From NCBI RefSeq assembly GCF_003938605.1, contig NZ_RHWX01000001.1, positions 124,001 through 188,000 on the forward strand: a stretch of 64,000 nucleotides of DNA, in the 5' to 3' direction. A program made the translations under genes and the position numbers. Below, piece by piece: positions 1 to 8,944 of this stretch. Position 1 is the first letter of the stretch, and every line of letters starts with the position of its first letter. The notes beneath the pieces are model-generated. The model was not told the origin of the DNA, ran no database searches, and was given only the letters and a program-made list of their open reading frames with translations. This DNA is from Brevundimonas sp. 357 (GTDB taxonomy: Bacteria; Pseudomonadota; Alphaproteobacteria; Caulobacterales; Caulobacteraceae).

Positions 1-762
1 GTCGGCCGGGGCGGCGTCCGGCGTGAAGCGGGGCAGAAGCTCGCTGTCGATCCGCTCCATGGTCGCGTTCAGCCGCGCCAGATGCGGCGAGCCGTCGAAC
101 AGGAAGTCGGCCCGGTGGCGGATCCACAGGCCGAACGGCGAGGCGCCCAGCGCGCCCGCCCCATCGACGCCGCCTGATCCCAGGATGCGGAACAGGGTCT
201 TCTGGCTCCATTCCATCAGGCCCGCACGCTGGCTTTCGCGCTCGAAATGAATGTCCTGATCCAGGGAGAACAGCCGATAGGCTTCGTCCAGGCGCGCGCG
301 GTTGCTGGCGCCCTTCTCATAGGACTGGCTCATCAGGCGAAGGGCGTGGTCGATGCGTTGGTCCGCTAGCCGCAGCAAGTCGAAGGCCGCCGGATCGTCG
401 GCCAGGTCGTCCGCCAGCCGCGTCTTCAGCACCGCCGCCCCCGCCATGACCAGGTGCATGGGAATCTTGATGCGGGCGTGGACCTCGCCGATCTTCATCT
501 GCCGCGCGATGAAAGCCGCTTCGGCCAAGTCGGCGCCGGGCGCGAACAAGTCCACCAGCCAGTTGCGCAGCGACGGACTCAACCGCTCCTGCACCACCGA
601 ATGATGCAGGAAGGTCCGCGCCTCCTCATGCGCCAGAAGCGTCTCATAGAAAGCCGCCACAAGGGCGTCGGCGCGGTTCTGGATCAGTTGGCGAAGACGG
701 TTCGACAACGCCAAGTCAGCGGCGCCGACCAGATCGGCGACCACGAGAGAGGAAAGCGGCAA
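1..762 (-). CDS. Globin-coupled sensor diguanylate cyclase, N-terminal part (DosC-like), cut by window edge
   Basis: The readable part holds a bacterial globin sensor domain (about residues 20-160) followed by the middle domain typical of E. coli DosC/YddV, which contains FGLW in the motif SPFGLWIRHRADF. Tyr39 (in AAFYETL) and His95 (in GEVHARIKIP) line up with the distal Tyr and proximal heme His of DosC, so heme and oxygen binding is expected. In that family the C-terminus is a GGDEF domain making c-di-GMP; here it lies outside the window, so the catalytic half is inferred. There is no ATG near the beginning. The frame opens after a TAA, and TTG at 762 (weak GAG upstream) or GTG at 744 are the possible starts. 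Confidence 0.75.
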   Translation of the reverse strand, partial: MPLSSLVVADLVGAADLALSNRLRQLIQNRADALVAAFYETLLAHEEARTFLHHSVVQERLSPSLRNWLVDLFAPGADLAEAAFIARQMKIGEVHARIKIPMHLVMAGAAVLKTRLADDLADDPAAFDLLRLADQRIDHALRLMSQSYEKGASNRARLDEAYRLFSLDQDIHFERESQRAGLMEWSQKTLFRILGSGGVDGAGALGASPFGLWIRHRADFLFDGSPHLARLNATMERIDSELLPRFTPDAAPAD

Positions 763-868
763 GGGATTACTCGATACTGTACTGGGCTTCGCGGCGACGC
801 CACGGCGGCCTTAGCCCCAAGCGGCCAAGGGAACAACCCGAAGTCGGGCCCAACCACGCCCTGGCGGA

Positions 869-1309
869 TCAGCGCGAGTCGGGCCGCCCCGCTTCGACGA
901 AGGCGCGGATCGTCGGAAAGGACGCCGCCCCGCGCTTGCTCTCGCAGACGATCTCCTGGACGTAGGAATCGAGCGAGTTGCGGGCTATCGGCTCGAAATC
1001 ATAACCATCGTCGATCCGCTCCTGCTCGGCGCCGTCGGGACCGTAATAGACTTCCTCGCCGGATTTCGATTGATTGGCGGAGCAGCGGAAAGAGATAACA
1101 CCGACGCTGTGCGACAGGTCGCCCGGGGCGCCCGTCGCAGGCACGCGCGCCAATCGGGCGCTGGTAACGCCGTCGGCCTGGGCGATCGAATCCACATCGA
1201 CCATGAAGGCAGTGGCGGCGCTGCGCGAAATGACGTTCCAATTCTCAGCCAGGGCGGGTGATGCGACCAGGCCCAGAACAGCGGACAGGATGGTGATTGA
1301 TTTCTTCAT
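869..1309 (-). CDS. Small secreted protein, surface-adhesin E-like
   Basis: A 146-residue protein with a clear Sec signal peptide (MKKSITILSAVLGLVASPALA, cleavage after ALA near residue 21). The mature part begins ENWNVISRS and resembles the short bacterial surface-adhesin E-like family, which carries a W-x-V-I-S-R-S start and a 'VDVDSI' strand. It has only two cysteines in the mature part (FRCSAN and IVCESK), which could form a disulfide in the periplasm. No catalytic motif is visible. It stands alone, divergent from the hydrolase gene that starts near 1421. The family name is a resemblance call only; the function is unknown. Confidence 0.6.
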   Translation of the reverse strand: MKKSITILSAVLGLVASPALAENWNVISRSAATAFMVDVDSIAQADGVTSARLARVPATGAPGDLSHSVGVISFRCSANQSKSGEEVYYGPDGAEQERIDDGYDFEPIARNSLDSYVQEIVCESKRGAASFPTIRAFVEAGRPDSR

Positions 1310-1420
1310 GAGAACCTCCCCAGGTCGGACGATTTCACTCCTGATCGAAAAAAATTACAATCCAGGTCCGCTGCGTGACGCTGTCGAGGTTTCGCCGCTA
1401 TCTGTCGGCAGGTTGCCGTC

Positions 1421-2335
1421 ATGAGCCGGTTTTTCGCTGTCCTGACCGCCCTGTCCCTGAGTCTTGCGACGTTCGCCGCGCCTGCAGACGCCCGCGCGCC
1501 TGCGGCCGTCGCTTCGGCGCAGCCCGCCTCGTTTCAGTCGTCGCGTATCCTCGTCGAGACCCGCGGACAGGGGCCGGACGTCGTTCTGATTCCGGGCCTG
1601 GCTTCGACCTCGGCGGTCTGGAGCCGAACCGCCGACGCCCTGCAGAACCGCTATCGCGTGCATCTGATCTCGGTGCGCGGCTTCGGCCAGATTCCGGCGG
1701 GCGGCAACGCCGAGGGACGCATCAGCGGCCCGGTGGCGGCCGAAATCCTGCGCTACATCGACGAAGAGAGCCTGACTCGCCCGGCCCTGATCGGCCACTC
1801 CATGGGCGGACAGGTCGCCCTGCGCGTCGCCGCCGACGGCGGACGCAGGGTCGGGCGCGTCATGGTGGTGGACGCCTCGCCCTTCTTTCCGTCCCTGATC
1901 AGCCCAGGCTCGACCGTAGGCGATGTCGAACCCCTGGCGCGACTGGCCTATCAGGGCCTGATGCTGCTGGGCGACGAAGCCTTGCGCACACAGGCCGCCT
2001 CCATGGGGCTGGAGCTGGGCGGCGCCGCCGACAGCCTGTTCAACGGCCTGGGCTGGCAGGGCGGCGACCGGCGCGTCCTGGCCCAGGGCCTGTACGAGGT
2101 GATGACCGTGGACCTGCGTTCGCGCCTGCCGCTGATCCAGGCGCCGGTGACCGTCGTCTATGGCTGGAGCCCCGACGCCGAAAGCCCGCGCGGCCACGTC
2201 GATGACCTGTTCCGTGCGGGCTACCGCTCCCTGCCGCGCCCCGCCGCCTTCGAGAGGATCGAGGGAGCCGAACACATGGTCATGATCGACCGCCCCCGTC
2301 AGTTCCAGCAGGCGGTCGAACGCTTCCTGCGCTGA
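1421..2335 (+). CDS. Secreted alpha/beta-fold hydrolase
   Basis: A 304-residue protein with an N-terminal signal peptide (first 25 or so residues ending in PADARA). The body is an alpha/beta hydrolase: oxyanion strand near VVLIPGLASTSAVW, nucleophile elbow GHSMGG (Ser near residue 128), and a late His in AEHMVMIDRP. The substrate cannot be told from sequence; esterase or lipase-type activity on small molecules in the periplasm is the generic expectation. It is followed 4 nt later by the convergent end of an S41 peptidase gene, so it is probably transcribed alone. Confidence 0.8.
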   Translation: MSRFFAVLTALSLSLATFAAPADARAPAAVASAQPASFQSSRILVETRGQGPDVVLIPGLASTSAVWSRTADALQNRYRVHLISVRGFGQIPAGGNAEGRISGPVAAEILRYIDEESLTRPALIGHSMGGQVALRVAADGGRRVGRVMVVDASPFFPSLISPGSTVGDVEPLARLAYQGLMLLGDEALRTQAASMGLELGGAADSLFNGLGWQGGDRRVLAQGLYEVMTVDLRSRLPLIQAPVTVVYGWSPDAESPRGHVDDLFRAGYRSLPRPAAFERIEGAEHMVMIDRPRQFQQAVERFLR

Positions 2336-2339
2336 GGCG

Positions 2340-3839
2340 TCAGTTCGGCTGAAGCCGACGGATCGAGGCCAGCAGGGCCGCGTCGTCGCCCATGTCGCCC
2401 TCGATGACGTACTGGGGGCGTTGCGGCTCGTTGTTGCCGCGCGCGCGGCCGCGATAGACCTTCATCGGCACGGCGATCTCGGCAAGGCCGCTGGGCAGGG
2501 TCGGCTCACGGATCTCCATGTAGACGGTGTCGGCCGAGGTCTCGCGCCCGACCTGGACGGCGCCAACGGTCTTCCACAGATCGACGGCGTCCAGGCAGGC
2601 CGAGCCGCAGCTGGAATCGGTCAGGACATAGACGCGGCCCTTCATCAGTTGCGGCGCGGGCGGCGGCGGAGCGGCGTCGGCAGGCTCATCATTGGCGCTG
2701 CGCCAATAGACCTGGCCGGCGGCCTTCGCCGCCTTCATTCCGTTTATGGCGTCTTCGGCCCAGGCGATCAGTTCGGGCGAGCCGTTCGAGGCGCGCAGCT
2801 TGTCGAGGAAGGCGGAGATTTCGGCGATGTTGCCGTCCGAGGCGCGCCAGTCGACGCCCTCGATCGCCGGTTCAGGGTGGGCGGCCATCCAGTCGTCGCC
2901 CCACAGAACCTGGGCCATCAGCTGGCTCCAGTGCGAGGAGCCGCCGCCGTTGCCGCGCAGGTCCAGCACCACATAAGGGGCGGCGCGCAGGGCGTCCTGC
3001 TTGGCCTTCATGTCGGCGACCAGGGCGGTCAGTTCGGCGTGGGCCTCGCTGGCGGGATCGCCGTTGAAGGTCGGGGTCGAGATCCAGAAGCCCCCGTCGT
3101 CGAAATGCTTCAGGGCGAAGTCGGGCCGGGCGCCGGACGTCAGGCGGGCGCGGCGATCGCTCAGATCATCGGGCGTCGCGCGCCAGTTGAGGGCGTAGGT
3201 CCGGGTCGCGCCGCCCGTCTCGAACCGGCAGGTCGTCATCTCGGTCTGCCACGGGTTTTCCGCGCTCAGGAACATCCAGTCGCCGAAGCGGGTCTTGATC
3301 GCCTCCAGGAACCAGCGCCCCCGGAACTGGCCGATGCGCTGTTCGGCCAGGGACGCGGCGTCCACCCCGTCGCAGTCGATCAGCCGGGCGCCCAGAGGCG
3401 GGGCGGCGGCGTCGGCTTCATCGCGATCCGCCACCACCTGATCGGCCCCGCGATAGACGGTCAGGAAGCCGGGCCAGCGGGTCGGGAAGCCGAAGTCCCT
3501 CTGGGTCATGCTGATCTGAACGTGCCCGTCCTCGAAGCTGGCGACATAGGCGCGCATCGCCCACCACCAGCCGCCTCGATCCGTAGTGGTCTTCGCCCGC
3601 TCCAGCGCCGTGGCCAGGCCTTGATCCAGGCGGGCGCGGAAGCCGGGATTGAGCGGATCATGCACGCCCGGATGGCTGTCGATCATGACGGCGTGCAGGC
3701 CGGTTGCATCCTGGACCAGAGTCGCAGACCAGTCGCGCGGCTGTTCCATCGGCTTGGGCGACGCATCAGGCGCCTCCTGAGCCTGAGCCGCGCCGGTCAC
3801 CGCCAGGCAGGCCACGCCCGCCGCCAACAATCGCTTCAT
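2340..3839 (-). CDS. Secreted S41-family (C-terminal processing-like) peptidase
   Basis: About 499 residues with a signal peptide (MKRLLAAGVACLAVTGAAQA). The C-terminal third carries the S41 core: a strand with DLRGNGGGSS and later YVLTDSSCGSACLDAVDLWK, whose Ser and downstream positions fit the Ser-Lys site of tail-specific proteases. The N-terminal half (about 30-280) has no recognised PDZ signature. I placed the start at the second of two close ATGs (the other is at 3845) because GAGGGG lies 6 nt before it. The gene is monocistronic and convergent with the hydrolase. The role is probably periplasmic peptide or protein breakdown; the substrate is unknown. Confidence 0.78.
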   Translation of the reverse strand: MKRLLAAGVACLAVTGAAQAQEAPDASPKPMEQPRDWSATLVQDATGLHAVMIDSHPGVHDPLNPGFRARLDQGLATALERAKTTTDRGGWWWAMRAYVASFEDGHVQISMTQRDFGFPTRWPGFLTVYRGADQVVADRDEADAAAPPLGARLIDCDGVDAASLAEQRIGQFRGRWFLEAIKTRFGDWMFLSAENPWQTEMTTCRFETGGATRTYALNWRATPDDLSDRRARLTSGARPDFALKHFDDGGFWISTPTFNGDPASEAHAELTALVADMKAKQDALRAAPYVVLDLRGNGGGSSHWSQLMAQVLWGDDWMAAHPEPAIEGVDWRASDGNIAEISAFLDKLRASNGSPELIAWAEDAINGMKAAKAAGQVYWRSANDEPADAAPPPPAPQLMKGRVYVLTDSSCGSACLDAVDLWKTVGAVQVGRETSADTVYMEIREPTLPSGLAEIAVPMKVYRGRARGNNEPQRPQYVIEGDMGDDAALLASIRRLQPN

Positions 3840-3921
3840 GAGCATCCCCTCGTCTCTTGTCGCCGCAAGGGGTGACAGGCGGAGGGACGGCTCGCCAGTT
3901 AAGCTTTGGTCATGGAGATCG

Positions 3922-5790
3922 TCACGCGACCGCCGCCAACGCCTCCAGCACCGCCAGGCCGTAACGGTCCAGCTTACCCGCGCCGACGCCAGGAATACGG
4001 GCCAGATCGTCCAAGCCGCGCGGCTCCTGCACCGCGATCTCGACCAGGGTCTTGTCCTGGAAGATGACATAAGGCGGCACCCTCTGCTCGACCGCGCGGT
4101 CACGACGCCAGGCGCGCAGCGCCTCGAACCGCGCGCGCACGTCGCCGTCCAGCGCCTCGGCCGCCAGATTGCGACCGGCGTTGCGGCGCGGCTTGTCGAT
4201 CGCGACCGCGCGCACAGGCGCCTGGCGCACCCGCACCGGCCGCTCGCCGCGATAGACGGCGCGCACGGCCTGAGCGTCGCCCAGGCGGATGATCGGCTTG
4301 CCGTCATTGGGATCCTCGACCAGCAGGCCCTCGAACAGCAGGTGATCGATTACGTCACGCCAGGCGGCCAGCGACAGGTCGGCGCCGATGCCCCAGGTCG
4401 ACAGCCCCGCCTCCCACGGCTGGACGTCCTTGGTCTTGCCCAGCAGGTGATCGACCACGCGCGTCCGGCCGAAGCGTTCGCCCAGACGCTGGACCGCCGC
4501 CAGCGCCTTCTGAGCGGGCACCACGGCGTCGAAGGTGGCGGGCGGGTCGCCGCAGATGTCGCAGACGCCGCACGGCTGGGCGTCCTGCTCGCCGAAATAG
4601 CGACGCACCGCCTGGGGTCGACAGGTTGCGCCGTCCAGCATGGCGAACAGCTGGCGCACCTTGCGGGTCTGGACCTGCTTGACCTCCTCGGCCATCGGCC
4701 GCCCCTCAAGGCGGCGCAGGGACCAGGCGATGTCGGAAGGGCCGTAAAGGGTGATTCCCTCGGCCGGCTCGCCGTCGCGCCCGGCGCGGCCGATCTCCTG
4801 CCAGTAGGCCTCCAGCGAGCCCGGCGGATCGGCATGGATGACGAAGCGGACGTCCGGCTTGTCCACCCCCATGCCGAAGGCGATGGTGGCGACCATGACG
4901 GCGCCGTCCTCGGCCAGGAAACGCTCCAGCCGTCGGTCGCGCTCGCGGGCGTCGAAACCGGCGTGATAGGCGATGGCGTTGCTGCCGGCGTCCCTGAGCG
5001 CATCGGCCACCCGCTCGCAACCGTCGCGGCTGCCGCAATAGATCACGCCCGACTTGCCGCGCCGCTCGCGCACCAGCTCGATGACGGCGGCGTCGGTCCG
5101 GGCGCGCGAGCCGTTGATCTTGCGCTCGGCCGACAGTTGCAGATTCGGCCGGGCGAAGCTGTCGACGAAGACCCGCGCTTCGCCCAGCCGCAGCGAGGCC
5201 AGGATATCGTCGCGCGTGCGGGCGTCGGCGGTCGCCGTCACCGCGATGCGCGGCACGCCGGGGAAGATTTCGGCCAGTCGGCCCAGGGTGCGGTAGTCGG
5301 GCCGGAAGTCATGCCCCCACTGACTGACGCAGTGCGCCTCGTCGATGGCGATCAGGCTGATGGGCAGCTCGGCCAGACGTTCCAGCATGGCGCCTGACGC
5401 CAGGCCTTCCGGCGAGACGTAGAGCAGGTCCAACTCGCCCGCGCGCGCCGCGCGCCACACGGCCGAACGTTCGTCCATGGTCAGGCCGGAATCCAGCCGG
5501 GCGGCGGCCACGCCCTGCTGCTTCAGGGCCTCGACCTGATCGGTCATCAGGGCGATCAGCGGCGAGACGACCAGGCCGACGCCGGGGCGCAGGATGGCCG
5601 GCACCTGATAGCAGACGCTCTTGCCGCCGCCGGTCGGCAGCACGGCCATGACGTCGCGCCCGGCCAGAACCTCGACGATCACCGACGCCTGCAGGCCGCG
5701 AAAATCAGCATGACCCCAGACCCGCTCCAGCAGCTTGCGCGCCTCGTCCAGGGTCGGAGAAGCGGCGTCGGTCGGGCGGGGGTCGAACAT
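3922..5790 (-). CDS. recQ: ATP-dependent DNA helicase RecQ
   Basis: A 622-residue 3'-5' superfamily 2 helicase used in recombination and stalled-fork repair. Walker A is TGGGKS (near residue 55), the DEAH box is IDEAHCVSQWGHDF, the second helicase lobe shows IAFGMGVDKP and the arginine-finger motif QEIGRAGRDG, the zinc-binding RQC region has CGVCDICGD with an upstream Cys, and the C-terminal HRDC domain contains IPGVGAGKL. All hallmarks and the length are normal. I chose ATG at 5790 (MFDPRPTD); the frame stays open further upstream, but that sequence has no family resemblance. The ribosome-binding site is weak. Confidence 0.95.
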   Translation of the reverse strand: MFDPRPTDAASPTLDEARKLLERVWGHADFRGLQASVIVEVLAGRDVMAVLPTGGGKSVCYQVPAILRPGVGLVVSPLIALMTDQVEALKQQGVAAARLDSGLTMDERSAVWRAARAGELDLLYVSPEGLASGAMLERLAELPISLIAIDEAHCVSQWGHDFRPDYRTLGRLAEIFPGVPRIAVTATADARTRDDILASLRLGEARVFVDSFARPNLQLSAERKINGSRARTDAAVIELVRERRGKSGVIYCGSRDGCERVADALRDAGSNAIAYHAGFDARERDRRLERFLAEDGAVMVATIAFGMGVDKPDVRFVIHADPPGSLEAYWQEIGRAGRDGEPAEGITLYGPSDIAWSLRRLEGRPMAEEVKQVQTRKVRQLFAMLDGATCRPQAVRRYFGEQDAQPCGVCDICGDPPATFDAVVPAQKALAAVQRLGERFGRTRVVDHLLGKTKDVQPWEAGLSTWGIGADLSLAAWRDVIDHLLFEGLLVEDPNDGKPIIRLGDAQAVRAVYRGERPVRVRQAPVRAVAIDKPRRNAGRNLAAEALDGDVRARFEALRAWRRDRAVEQRVPPYVIFQDKTLVEIAVQEPRGLDDLARIPGVGAGKLDRYGLAVLEALAAVA

Positions 5791-5920
5791 GGCGGGCGTT
5801 GTGCCGCATTCGCTCCGAGGTGTCATCCCGTCATCCGCGCACACGACGGATACGCCGCGACCCGTTGTCACGGCCGCGCTTTCAGGCTTACTTCCGCGCA
5901 ACAGCTGAAAAGAGCCCCGC

Positions 5921-7969
5921 ATGACGGACAAACCCGCCGGAACCGGCAAACGCATAGAACTGACCATCCGCGCCCTGATCCTGGGCTGCTTGCTGGCGGC
6001 GGTCTTCACGGCGGCCAACACCTATCTGGGGCTGAAGGTCGGCCTGACCTTCGCCTCGGCCATTCCGGCGGCGGTCATCTCCATGGCCCTGCTGCGCGCC
6101 TTCCGGGGCTCGACCATCTGGGAGAATATGACGGTCCAGACCGTCGCCTCGGTCGGCGGCGCCATGAGCTCGATCATCTTCGTCCTGCCCGGCCTGGTCA
6201 TGATCGGCTGGTGGATGAACTTCCCCTTCTGGGAGTCGGTGATGATCTGCATCCTGGGCGGCGTCCTGGGGGTGACCTTCTCCATTCCCCTGCGCCGGAC
6301 CCTGGTCGTCCAGGGCGGCCTGCCCTACCCCGAGGGCGTCGCCGCCGCCGAGGTGCTGAAGGTCGGCTCTCCCGGCGCCGAGCAGACCGAGGAGGCCGTG
6401 CGTGAGAACAAGTCCGGCCTGTTCGTCGTCGTCGGCGGGGCGATCGCCTCGGCCTTCTTCGGCTTCCTGGCCTCTGCCCGCATCTTCGCGCATGAGACCA
6501 CCGCCTTCCTGCGCCTTCCAGCCGCGATGGGCGGCGGTGCGACCGGCGTCGGCTTTTCCATGCAGTTCGCCCTGCTGGGCGCCGGCCACCTGATCGGCCT
6601 GGCGGTCGGTCTGACCCAGCTGTTCGGCCTGGTCCTGGCCTGGCTGATCTTCGTGCCCATCTTGACCTCGCCCGAGTTCGTCGCCTGGGCCGCCGCCAAC
6701 GGCGTGCCCTCCATCGCCGCCGGGGTTCCCGCCGACGCCGGCGCCGAGGGCCTGGCCATGAGCGTCTGGTCCCAGGAGGTCCGCTTCATCGGCGCAGGCG
6801 TCATCGGCGTCGCCGCCCTGTGGACCCTGGCCAAACTGGCCAAGCCCCTGGTCGCGGGTCTGGCCTCGGCCGTCTCGGCCCAGTCGCGCCGCGCCCACGG
6901 CGAGATCCTGGACCGCACCGAACAGGACATTCCGATCAAGATCGTCGGCCTGCTGTCCGTCGCCGCCCTGGTCGGCATCGCCGTGCTGCTGGCCGTCATC
7001 GCCCAGGGCACGAGCCTGGCCGCCTCGGCCCCGCTGCTGGTGATCGGCGGCCTGGTCTATGTCGTGGTCATCGGCTTCGCCGTGGCCGCCATCTGCGGCT
7101 ACATGGCCGGTCTGATCGGCTCGTCGAACAGCCCGGTGTCAGGCGTCGGCATCCTGGCCATCATCATCGCCTCCCTGCTGATGCTGGGCGTGTTGGCGGT
7201 CGCCGGCGTGCCCGCCGATCCGTCGGTCATCGCCTTCGCCCTGATCGTCACCGCCATCGTCTTCGCCGTGGCCGTCATCTCCAACGACAACCTTCAAGAC
7301 CTGAAGACCGGCCAGTTGGTCGAGGCCACGCCGTGGCGTCAGCAAACCGCCCTGCTGGTCGGCGTCGTCGCCGGCGCCCTGGTCATCCCCTTCGTGCTGG
7401 ACATGATGAACCAGGCCTTCGGCTTCGAAGGCGGCCCGCCCGCCATCGTCCAGGGCTCTCAGACTCTGGCCGCGCCCCAGGCGACCCTGATCTCGGCCCT
7501 GGCCAAGGGCGTCATCAGCGGCGACCTGCGTTGGGATCTGATCGGCATCGGCGCGGTGGTCGGCGTTCTGGTCATCATCCTCGACGTGGTCCTGCGCCGC
7601 GCCACCAAGGACCGGATCAAGCTGCCGCCGCTGGCTGCGGGCATCGGCGTCTATCTGCCCGCCGCCGTCACTACCATGCTGGTCATCGGCGCGGTCTGCG
7701 GCTGGCTGTACGACCGGGCGGTCAAGTCGACCCGCTACGCCGATGTGGCCCGCCGCATGGGCGTGCTGCTGGCGTCCGGCCTGATCGTGGGCGAGAGCCT
7801 GTTCGGCGTCTTCACCGCCGCCGTTATCGTCGGCACCAAGAAGGAGGCGCCCTTCGCTCTGCTGCCCGCCGGCAGCGGCTGGCCCGCCATGTGGGCCGGG
7901 CTGATCGCCTTCGCCGTCCTGACCTACGCCCTCTACGCCTGGGTGCGCCGCCGTTCGGCGCAAGTCTAA
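5921..7969 (+). CDS. OPT family oligopeptide transporter
   Basis: A 682-residue integral membrane protein with roughly 14-16 hydrophobic segments. The N-terminus (ELTIRALILGCLLAAVFTAANTYLGLKVG) and the loop GLIGSSNSPVSG are characteristic of the bacterial OPT family, which takes up oligopeptides or metal-peptide complexes with protons. The length is usual for the prokaryotic branch. The ATG follows the divergent recQ promoter region by 130 nt, and an AGAGCC sequence lies before it. The gene is convergent with the LysR gene, whose end is 6 nt away, so it is probably a single-gene unit. Confidence 0.92.
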   Translation: MTDKPAGTGKRIELTIRALILGCLLAAVFTAANTYLGLKVGLTFASAIPAAVISMALLRAFRGSTIWENMTVQTVASVGGAMSSIIFVLPGLVMIGWWMNFPFWESVMICILGGVLGVTFSIPLRRTLVVQGGLPYPEGVAAAEVLKVGSPGAEQTEEAVRENKSGLFVVVGGAIASAFFGFLASARIFAHETTAFLRLPAAMGGGATGVGFSMQFALLGAGHLIGLAVGLTQLFGLVLAWLIFVPILTSPEFVAWAAANGVPSIAAGVPADAGAEGLAMSVWSQEVRFIGAGVIGVAALWTLAKLAKPLVAGLASAVSAQSRRAHGEILDRTEQDIPIKIVGLLSVAALVGIAVLLAVIAQGTSLAASAPLLVIGGLVYVVVIGFAVAAICGYMAGLIGSSNSPVSGVGILAIIIASLLMLGVLAVAGVPADPSVIAFALIVTAIVFAVAVISNDNLQDLKTGQLVEATPWRQQTALLVGVVAGALVIPFVLDMMNQAFGFEGGPPAIVQGSQTLAAPQATLISALAKGVISGDLRWDLIGIGAVVGVLVIILDVVLRRATKDRIKLPPLAAGIGVYLPAAVTTMLVIGAVCGWLYDRAVKSTRYADVARRMGVLLASGLIVGESLFGVFTAAVIVGTKKEAPFALLPAGSGWPAMWAGLIAFAVLTYALYAWVRRRSAQV

Positions 7970-7975
7970 ACGCGA

Positions 7976-8863
7976 CTATAGAGCGGCGGCGAAGGCCTCC
8001 GCCGCCCGGCTGGCCCCGCGCTCGCGGTGCCGCAGCCGATAGAAGGGCCGCTCGGGCAGTTCGAGCGGCAAACGAACCAGCCGCCCCGCCTCGATCAGGG
8101 GCCGGGCGGCCAGTTCCGAGACCGCCGTGACCAAGCCGCCGCTGTCACCGGCGCTGGCCGCCACCGCCGTCAGGATCGCCTCATTGGACGGCAGCACCAG
8201 CGCCGTCTTCAGGTCCGACGCCGCCAGGCCGCGCGGCAGGGCCGCCTCGAACTCGCTGCGGGTGCCCGACCCCGCCTCGCGCAAGGCCCAGTCCAGCGCC
8301 TTCAGGTCAGCCGCCGCCAGCTCCCTGTCTCGGTCCGCCAGCGGATGCCCCGGCGCCGCCACCACGATCAGCCGATCGGCGGCGATGCGCGTCCGCTCCA
8401 GTCGGGGGGCGTCCTCGGCGCCCTCGATCAGACCCAGCTCGGCCTCGCCCGTCAGCACCGCCTCGACCACCTGATGGGTGTTGCCGATCGACAGATGCAG
8501 TTCGATGCCCGGATGGCTCTGGGCGAAGGCGGCCATGCGCGGCGGCAGCCAATAGGCGGCGATGGTCTGGCTGGCGAACAGCCGCACCGAGCCGCGCTTC
8601 AGCCCCGCCAGTTCGTCCAGCAGCCGCTCGGCCGCCTCCGCCCGCGCCAGCACGGCCCGCGCCTCGGGCAGGAAGGCCGTTCCCGCCGCGTTCAGGGCCA
8701 GGCCGCGCCCGACCCGGTCGAACAACCGCGCCCCGTGTCGCGTCTCCAGCGCATTGACCGCCGCGCTGACCGCCGATTGCGTCAGATGCAGCGCCTCGGC
8801 CGCCCGCGTCATGTGCAGGCGCTCGGCCACGGCGACGAAGATGCGCAGCTGTTCCAGCGTCAT
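7976..8863 (-). CDS. LysR-family transcriptional regulator
   Basis: A 295-residue protein with the canonical LysR N-terminal helix-turn-helix (MTLEQLRIFVAVAERLHMTRAAEALHLTQSAVS) and a periplasmic-binding-like effector domain (about 90-290). It is divergent from a YeiH-type exporter gene across an 81-nt region holding repeated ATTGATCG motifs. In this family that arrangement usually means that the regulator controls its divergent neighbour. YeiE/CysB-like regulators are the known partners of YeiH in other proteobacteria, so a sulfur-related or anionic ligand is plausible but inferred. Confidence 0.9.
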   Translation of the reverse strand: MTLEQLRIFVAVAERLHMTRAAEALHLTQSAVSAAVNALETRHGARLFDRVGRGLALNAAGTAFLPEARAVLARAEAAERLLDELAGLKRGSVRLFASQTIAAYWLPPRMAAFAQSHPGIELHLSIGNTHQVVEAVLTGEAELGLIEGAEDAPRLERTRIAADRLIVVAAPGHPLADRDRELAAADLKALDWALREAGSGTRSEFEAALPRGLAASDLKTALVLPSNEAILTAVAASAGDSGGLVTAVSELAARPLIEAGRLVRLPLELPERPFYRLRHRERGASRAAEAFAAAL

Positions 8864-8944
8864 GCGTTATTGATCGATTATATTGATCGTTAAGTCCATA
8901 ACTACGCGTTGGATCGATCAGATCGCGGAGCGGATAAGAGCCGC
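8864..8944. promoter_or_regulatory. Divergent promoter/operator region of the LysR-yeiH pair
   Basis: This AT-rich spacer stands out from the surrounding GC-rich sequence. It contains ATTGATCG at 8869-8876 and again at 8882-8889 (13-bp period), and a related GGATCGATCAGATCG at 8911-8925. Closely spaced direct and inverted copies in a shared divergent promoter are what a LysR-type regulator binds. The assignment of each copy to a recall or activation site is not possible by eye. Confidence 0.55.

Noticed and set aside
1355..2275. Minus-strand frame opposite the secreted hydrolase
   Set aside because: It overlaps a gene with a signal peptide and nucleophile elbow, and its own product is Gln/His/Arg-rich without recognisable domains.
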